This document shows, in pieces, positions 30,422 through 33,881 of a stretch of 33,881 bases of DNA. The translations under genes and the position numbers were made by a program. The DNA comes from JBBRNH01 sp038230415 (lineage in GTDB: Bacteria; Bacteroidota; Bacteroidia; Cytophagales; Spirosomataceae): NCBI GenBank assembly GCA_038230415.1, contig JBBRNH010000066.1:1-33881 (forward strand). The letters run 5' to 3'. The first letter of the stretch is position 1, and every line of letters starts with the position of its first letter. The notes beneath the pieces are model-generated. The model saw nothing but the letters and a program-made list of their open reading frames with translations, was not told the origin of the DNA and did no database searches.

Positions 30422-31411
30422 ATGTCTTTATTAACGTTCCAAATGCCCGACAAGGTAGTCGTTGAGAAATCGAACGATTTTCGCGGGGTATTTGAATTTA
30501 AACCGCTCGAACGCGGATACGGCGTTACGATTGGAAATGCCCTGCGCCGGATTTTGCTGTCGTCGCTGGAAGGCTACGCCATCACCAGCGTGAAACTCCC
30601 CGGTGTACTGCACGAGTTTTCGTCAATACCGGGTGTGGTTGAAGACGTAACCGAAATCATTTTGAACCTCAAAATGGCGCGGTTTAAGAAAGCATCGGAG
30701 CAGATTGACAACAAGATCACCGTTGCTATCAAGAACCAATCGGTGCTGAAAGCCGGAGACATTGGTCGCTTTACGCAGTCATTTGAGGTACTGAATCCCG
30801 ATTTGGTGATCTGCCACCTTGACGACACGATGGAACTCGAAATGGAGATTTTCGTGGAGCGTGGCCGGGGTTACATCCCTGCCGATGAGCCACGTACTAC
30901 TGAATTGCCGTTTGGTCACGTACCGATGGATGCGATTTACACGCCCATGAAAAACGTGAAATACACCATCGAAAATACACGGGTTGAGCAACGAACCGAC
31001 TACGAACGGCTCGTGCTTGACATCGAAACCGATGGGTCTATTCACCCCGAAGATGCCCTGAAAGGCGCGGCTGCCATTCTGATTCAGCACTTTATGCTGT
31101 TCTCAGACCAGACGATGACGTTTGAAACGCCGAAGATCGAAGAAGAAAACGTGGTGGATGAAGAGATGCTGCACATGCGGAAACTGCTCAAAACATCGCT
31201 GGCTGATCTTGATTTGTCGGTGCGGGCGTACAACTGCCTGAAATCTGCCGATGTCAGAACGCTGGGCGATCTGGTGCGACTCGAAATTTCGGACATGATG
31301 AAATTCCGCAACTTTGGTAAGAAATCGCTGACCGAATTGGAGCAACTGGTACAGGAGAAAAACCTAACGTTCGGCATGGACGTGATAAAATATCGCTTAG
31401 ACGAAGAATGA
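30422..31411 (+). CDS. rpoA: DNA-directed RNA polymerase alpha subunit
   Basis: A 329-aa protein. The ATG at 30422 (MSLLTFQMPDKVVVEKSNDF) is chosen; upstream in-frame codons cross the hairpin and are not family-like. The N-terminal dimerisation domain (to about 235) has LERGYGVTIGNALRRILLSS. The C-terminal domain (about 250-329) binds UP elements and activators; R268 and N271 in SVRAYNCLK match E. coli R265 and N268, and FGKKSLTELEQL is visible. Its stop overlaps the rplQ start (ATGA). Confidence 0.97.
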   Translation: MSLLTFQMPDKVVVEKSNDFRGVFEFKPLERGYGVTIGNALRRILLSSLEGYAITSVKLPGVLHEFSSIPGVVEDVTEIILNLKMARFKKASEQIDNKITVAIKNQSVLKAGDIGRFTQSFEVLNPDLVICHLDDTMELEMEIFVERGRGYIPADEPRTTELPFGHVPMDAIYTPMKNVKYTIENTRVEQRTDYERLVLDIETDGSIHPEDALKGAAAILIQHFMLFSDQTMTFETPKIEEENVVDEEMLHMRKLLKTSLADLDLSVRAYNCLKSADVRTLGDLVRLEISDMMKFRNFGKKSLTELEQLVQEKNLTFGMDVIKYRLDEE

Positions 31412-32250
31412 GACACGGTAAGAAAGACAACCACCTTGGCCGGACCCACTCGCACCGCGAAGCGATGCTGGAAAACATGGCCGCATCACTCATCCTGCAC
31501 AAGCGGATTGAGACCACGATGTCGAAAGCAAAAGAACTGCGGAAATTTGTGGAGCCGATACTGACCCGCTCAAAGGAAGACAGTACCCACAATCGCAGGA
31601 TTCTGTTTAAATCGCTCCACAACAAAGAAACAATGAAAGAATTGTTTAATGTGGTGGCTGATAAAATTGCGGATCGTCCCGGTGGATACACTCGGATTAT
31701 CAAATTGGGCAACCGCGCTGGTGACAACGCCGAGACCTGCCTGATTGAACTCGTTGATTTTAACGAAACGCTCCTAAATGCTGCCGCCGAGCAGAAAGCG
31801 ACCCGCACCCGTCGGAGCCGCCGAAGCGGAGGGCGTAAAGCTGACGATGCTACTGCCGAAACGGTCGCTACTGCAACTGCCGAACCCGCTATCATTGATA
31901 CTGTGGCTGAGGTGGTCAACGAAACGCCCGAAGTTGAAGCCACTGCCGAAACTTCACTTACGGGAACGCCCGAAGTTGAATCGGCTGCTGAGACAATGAG
32001 TGACGACCTGACTAAGATTGAAGGAATTGGCCCGAAAATCGCCGAATTGCTGACGAACGCGGGCATCATTACGTTTGCTCAATTAGCTGATGCTGAGGAT
32101 GCTGTTGTTCAGCAAGTACTGACCGATGCAGGTTCTCGGTTTAATGCACACGATGCAACGACCTGGAACGAGCAGGCTGCGCTGGCCCGTGATGGCAAAT
32201 GGAACGAGTTGACTGAAATGCAGGACCGGCTGAAAGGCGGTAAAGCGTAA
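31408..32250 (+). CDS. rplQ: 50S ribosomal protein L17 with C-terminal helix-hairpin-helix domain
   Basis: A 280-aa protein; L17 is usually 115-130 aa. Residues 1 to about 122 are the L17 core (MRHGKKDNHLGRTHSHREAM, RADRPGGYTRI-like ADRPGGYTRIIKLGNRAGDN). Residues about 125-196 are a basic patch (RTRRSRRSGGRK) and an Ala/Glu/Thr/Val-rich linker. Residues 199-278 form a domain beginning DDLTKIEGIGPKIAELL, a helix-hairpin-helix motif of the type I recall from C-terminal extensions of some Bacteroidota ribosomal proteins such as L21. An in-frame ATG at 31996 could start the domain separately. Translation is coupled to rpoA by a 4-nt overlap. Confidence 0.95.
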   Translation: MRHGKKDNHLGRTHSHREAMLENMAASLILHKRIETTMSKAKELRKFVEPILTRSKEDSTHNRRILFKSLHNKETMKELFNVVADKIADRPGGYTRIIKLGNRAGDNAETCLIELVDFNETLLNAAAEQKATRTRRSRRSGGRKADDATAETVATATAEPAIIDTVAEVVNETPEVEATAETSLTGTPEVESAAETMSDDLTKIEGIGPKIAELLTNAGIITFAQLADAEDAVVQQVLTDAGSRFNAHDATTWNEQAALARDGKWNELTEMQDRLKGGKA

Positions 32251-32277
32251 CGGACTGACGCACGAAAACAGTTATAT

Positions 32278-32314
32278 AAAAAAGGGTTAGCCGGTGAGGT
32301 TGGCCCTTTTTTTT
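32278..32314 (+). terminator. Rho-independent terminator after rplQ
   Basis: AAAAAAGG (32278-32285) pairs with the CC and T-run at 32305-32312, enclosing GCC (32290-32292) paired with GGC (32302-32304) and a bulge. Eight T follow. It begins 27 nt after rplQ and ends only 12 nt before the carA ATG. Confidence 0.65.
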
Positions 32315-32326
32315 AGACCTCATCCG

Positions 32327-33427
32327 ATGAAAAATTCACCACATTCTGAAGCAATCTTGGTTTTGCAGGACGGTTCGGTCTTTCGGGGGCTGGCCTTGGG
32401 CAAACGCGGCACTGCCGGGGGCGAAATCTGCTTTAATACTGGCATGACCGGCTACCAGGAAATCTATACTGACCCGTCATATTACGGGCAGGTGATTGTA
32501 AATACCACGTCTCACATCGGTAACTACGGTGTGCAGCATACATCGGAGCAGGAATCTAACGGGGTGAAAATCAGGGGAATGATTTGTAATTTTTTCTCAC
32601 CGATTCATTCCCGGCATACCTCAGATGGCTCGTTGCAGGATTACTTTGAACGGGCCAATATCGTCGGGATTCAGGGCATAGATACCCGGCAACTCGTTCG
32701 ACATATTCGGAGCGCGGGCGTGATGAATTGCATGATTTCGTCCGAAATTCTTGACCCGGCTGCGTTGCTGACAGAATTAGCTGCGATTCCTGACATGGAA
32801 GGGCTGGAACTATCGTCAGAAGTAAGCACAAAATCGGCCTATACAATCGGGGACGAATCGGCCAAACTATCGGTGGCGGTGCTTGATTTGGGCGTGAAAA
32901 CCAGCATCCTGAGCAACCTCACCGACCGGGGTATTTACTGCAAGGTGTTTCCGGCCAAAACACCGTTTGCCGAGATTGCCGAATTTGGTGCCGATGGCTA
33001 TTTTATCGCCAACGGCCCCGGAGACCCTGCCGCCATGCCCTACGCGGTTGAGACCGTTAAACAGGCATTAGAAACCGACAAGCCATTGTTTGGGATTTGC
33101 TTAGGCCATCAGATTCTGTCGTTGGCGAGCGGCATCAGTACATATAAGATGCACAACGGCCACCGGGGGCTAAATCATCCGGTCAAAAACCTGCTCACGG
33201 GGCGGTGCGAAGTCACGTCGCAAAATCACGGATTTGCCGTGAAAGCCGACGAAGTAGCCGATCAAGCCAACGTCGAAATTACGCACCTGAACCTGAATGA
33301 CCACACGATTGAGGGCATCCGGCGGACAGATAAGCCCGCGTTTTCGGTACAATACCACCCCGAAGCATCGCCCGGTCCGCATGATTCGCGGTATCTGTTC
33401 GATGAATTTCTGGAATTGATGGGTTAA
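32327..33427 (+). CDS. carA: Carbamoyl-phosphate synthase, small (glutaminase) subunit
   Basis: A 366-aa protein that releases ammonia from glutamine for carbamoyl phosphate made by CarB (pyrimidine and arginine pathways). The ATG at 32327 (MKNSPHSEAILVLQDGSVFR) is chosen; a longer in-frame start lies in the terminator. The N-terminal domain has the EICFNTGMTGYQEI and YGQVIVNTTSHIGNYG motifs. The C-terminal class I glutamine amidotransferase domain has C258 in GICLGHQ, and H344 and E346 in SVQYHPEASPGP, completing the triad. carB is not in the window. Its stop TAA overlaps the gatC stop on the other strand. Confidence 0.96.
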   Translation: MKNSPHSEAILVLQDGSVFRGLALGKRGTAGGEICFNTGMTGYQEIYTDPSYYGQVIVNTTSHIGNYGVQHTSEQESNGVKIRGMICNFFSPIHSRHTSDGSLQDYFERANIVGIQGIDTRQLVRHIRSAGVMNCMISSEILDPAALLTELAAIPDMEGLELSSEVSTKSAYTIGDESAKLSVAVLDLGVKTSILSNLTDRGIYCKVFPAKTPFAEIAEFGADGYFIANGPGDPAAMPYAVETVKQALETDKPLFGICLGHQILSLASGISTYKMHNGHRGLNHPVKNLLTGRCEVTSQNHGFAVKADEVADQANVEITHLNLNDHTIEGIRRTDKPAFSVQYHPEASPGPHDSRYLFDEFLELMG

Positions 33428-33711
33428 TCCATCACTTTCACAACCTCAAAAAACACGCCGTTTTGCTGCGGGGCGTTGGCTAATGCCTGCTCGCGGGGGA
33501 GGTGCTGGCCGGGAATATCATCCCGAAGAACATTTACCTCGTTGGAGAGGTGCATGAGGGGTTCAACGCCGGTAGTGTCTATCTCGCTGAGTTGCTCCAT
33601 CCAGGTCAGCACGTTGTTGAGACTGTTGAGTAGCTCGGCTTCTTCGGCAGGGACTATGTTTAGCCGGGCTAAATGGGCGATTTTCTGGAGCGTTTCGGGA
33701 CTTATGTTCAT
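33424..33711 (-). CDS. gatC: Aspartyl/glutamyl-tRNA amidotransferase subunit C
   Basis: A 95-aa small subunit of the GatCAB complex, which converts Glu-tRNAGln (and Asp-tRNAAsn) to the amides; it stabilises GatA-GatB. Family features are MNISPETLQKIAHLARLNI, the helical LLNSLNNVLTWMEQLSEIDT and the C-terminal LRDDIPGQHLPREQALANAP followed by FFEVVKVMD. Length is typical. It is convergent with carA, and the two stop codons overlap in TTAA (33424-33427). Upstream lies a repeat array, so its promoter may be inside or beyond it. Confidence 0.95.
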   Translation of the reverse strand: MNISPETLQKIAHLARLNIVPAEEAELLNSLNNVLTWMEQLSEIDTTGVEPLMHLSNEVNVLRDDIPGQHLPREQALANAPQQNGVFFEVVKVMD

Positions 33712-33717
33712 GGGAGT

Positions 33718-33742
33718 AAGGCGGGTGGAAACCCGCCTTTTT
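33718..33742. terminator. Hairpin with T-run next to the repeat array
   Basis: AAGGCGGGT (33718-33726) pairs with ACCCGCCTT (33731-33739) around the GGAA loop, and three more T follow. It looks like an intrinsic terminator on the + strand. It contains GGGTGGAAACCC, the exact reverse complement of the GGGTTTCCACCC core of the adjacent tandem repeats. Confidence 0.5.
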
Positions 33743-33751
33743 GCGACGTTT

Positions 33752-33881
33752 AGCGGGTTTCCACCCGCGCTACTGAATTTAGCGGGTTTCCACCCGCGCT
33801 ACTGAATTTAGCGGGTTTCCACCCGCGCTACTGAATTTAGCGGGTTTCCACCCGCGCTACTGAATTTAGCGGGTTTCCACC
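33752..33881. repeat. 29-bp tandem repeat array, truncated by window end
   Basis: Units start at 33752, 33781, 33810 and 33839, each identical over 29 bp, and a fifth partial unit starts at 33868. Each begins AGCGGGTTTCCACCCGC, containing the 6-bp stem GCGGGT/ACCCGC with a TTCC loop, and ends CGCTACTGAATTT. No spacers separate the units, so it is not a CRISPR array. Its full length is not visible. Confidence 0.9.

Noticed and set aside
33752..33881. CRISPR array
   Set aside because: The 29-bp units are contiguous with no unique spacers and there are no cas genes nearby.

Overview
The window looks like chromosome of a Cytophagales bacterium (Bacteroidota), most like Spirosoma and relatives. 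The evidence is the two TAnnTTTG-type promoters, near-absent Shine-Dalgarno motifs, lipoproteins with DUF5018 domains, Bacteroidota-type tail-fibre and choice-of-anchor-Q proteins, a stand-alone LytTR regulator, the r-protein order with secY followed directly by map, and carA after rplQ. Genus is inferred from family knowledge, not from a database search.

Region 1 (1-14230, + strand) is accessory and mostly exported. It holds a 1341-aa beta-helix adhesin made of three 428-431-aa modules, a 607-aa beta-roll/tail-fibre-like protein, a 125-aa LytTR DNA-binding protein, a 1540-aa multidomain enzyme (propeller, CE1/PHB-depolymerase-like esterase, three Ig/PKD-like repeats, GH9 cellulase, short G8-like C-terminus), a DUF5018-DUF5018-PQQ-propeller lipoprotein, a second lipoprotein, a small secreted protein and a LytTR fossil. 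The adhesin and the cellulase share a C-terminal ~60-aa domain, and the fossil carries the last few codons of it. The set suggests surface attachment plus plant-polysaccharide attack.

Region 2 (14234-15886, - strand) is a secreted TlpA-like protein without the CxxC motif. A 360-nt divergent intergenic region follows. It contains a good promoter, a possible 14-codon leader ORF and a perfect 12-bp terminator-like hairpin ahead of rplC.

Region 3 (16247-32250, + strand) is the S10-spc-alpha ribosomal cluster: rplC-rplD-rplW-rplB-rpsS-rplV-rpsC-rplP-rpmC-rpsQ-rplN-rplX-rplE-rpsN-rpsH-rplF-rplR-rpsE-rpmD-rplO-secY-map-infA-rpmJ-rpsM-rpsK-rpsD-rpoA-rplQ. rpsJ is absent, so the cluster starts at rplC. 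Most genes are 0-30 nt apart. The larger gaps hold long, mutually different inverted repeats that often fill the space from stop codon to next start. Several r-proteins have extensions: an Arg/Gly/Asp-rich S3 tail, an acidic S17 N-terminus, and an L17 C-terminal helix-hairpin-helix domain.

Region 4 (32278-33881) has a terminator, carA, a convergent gatC whose stop codon overlaps that of carA, and a 29-bp tandem hairpin repeat array that runs off the window end.
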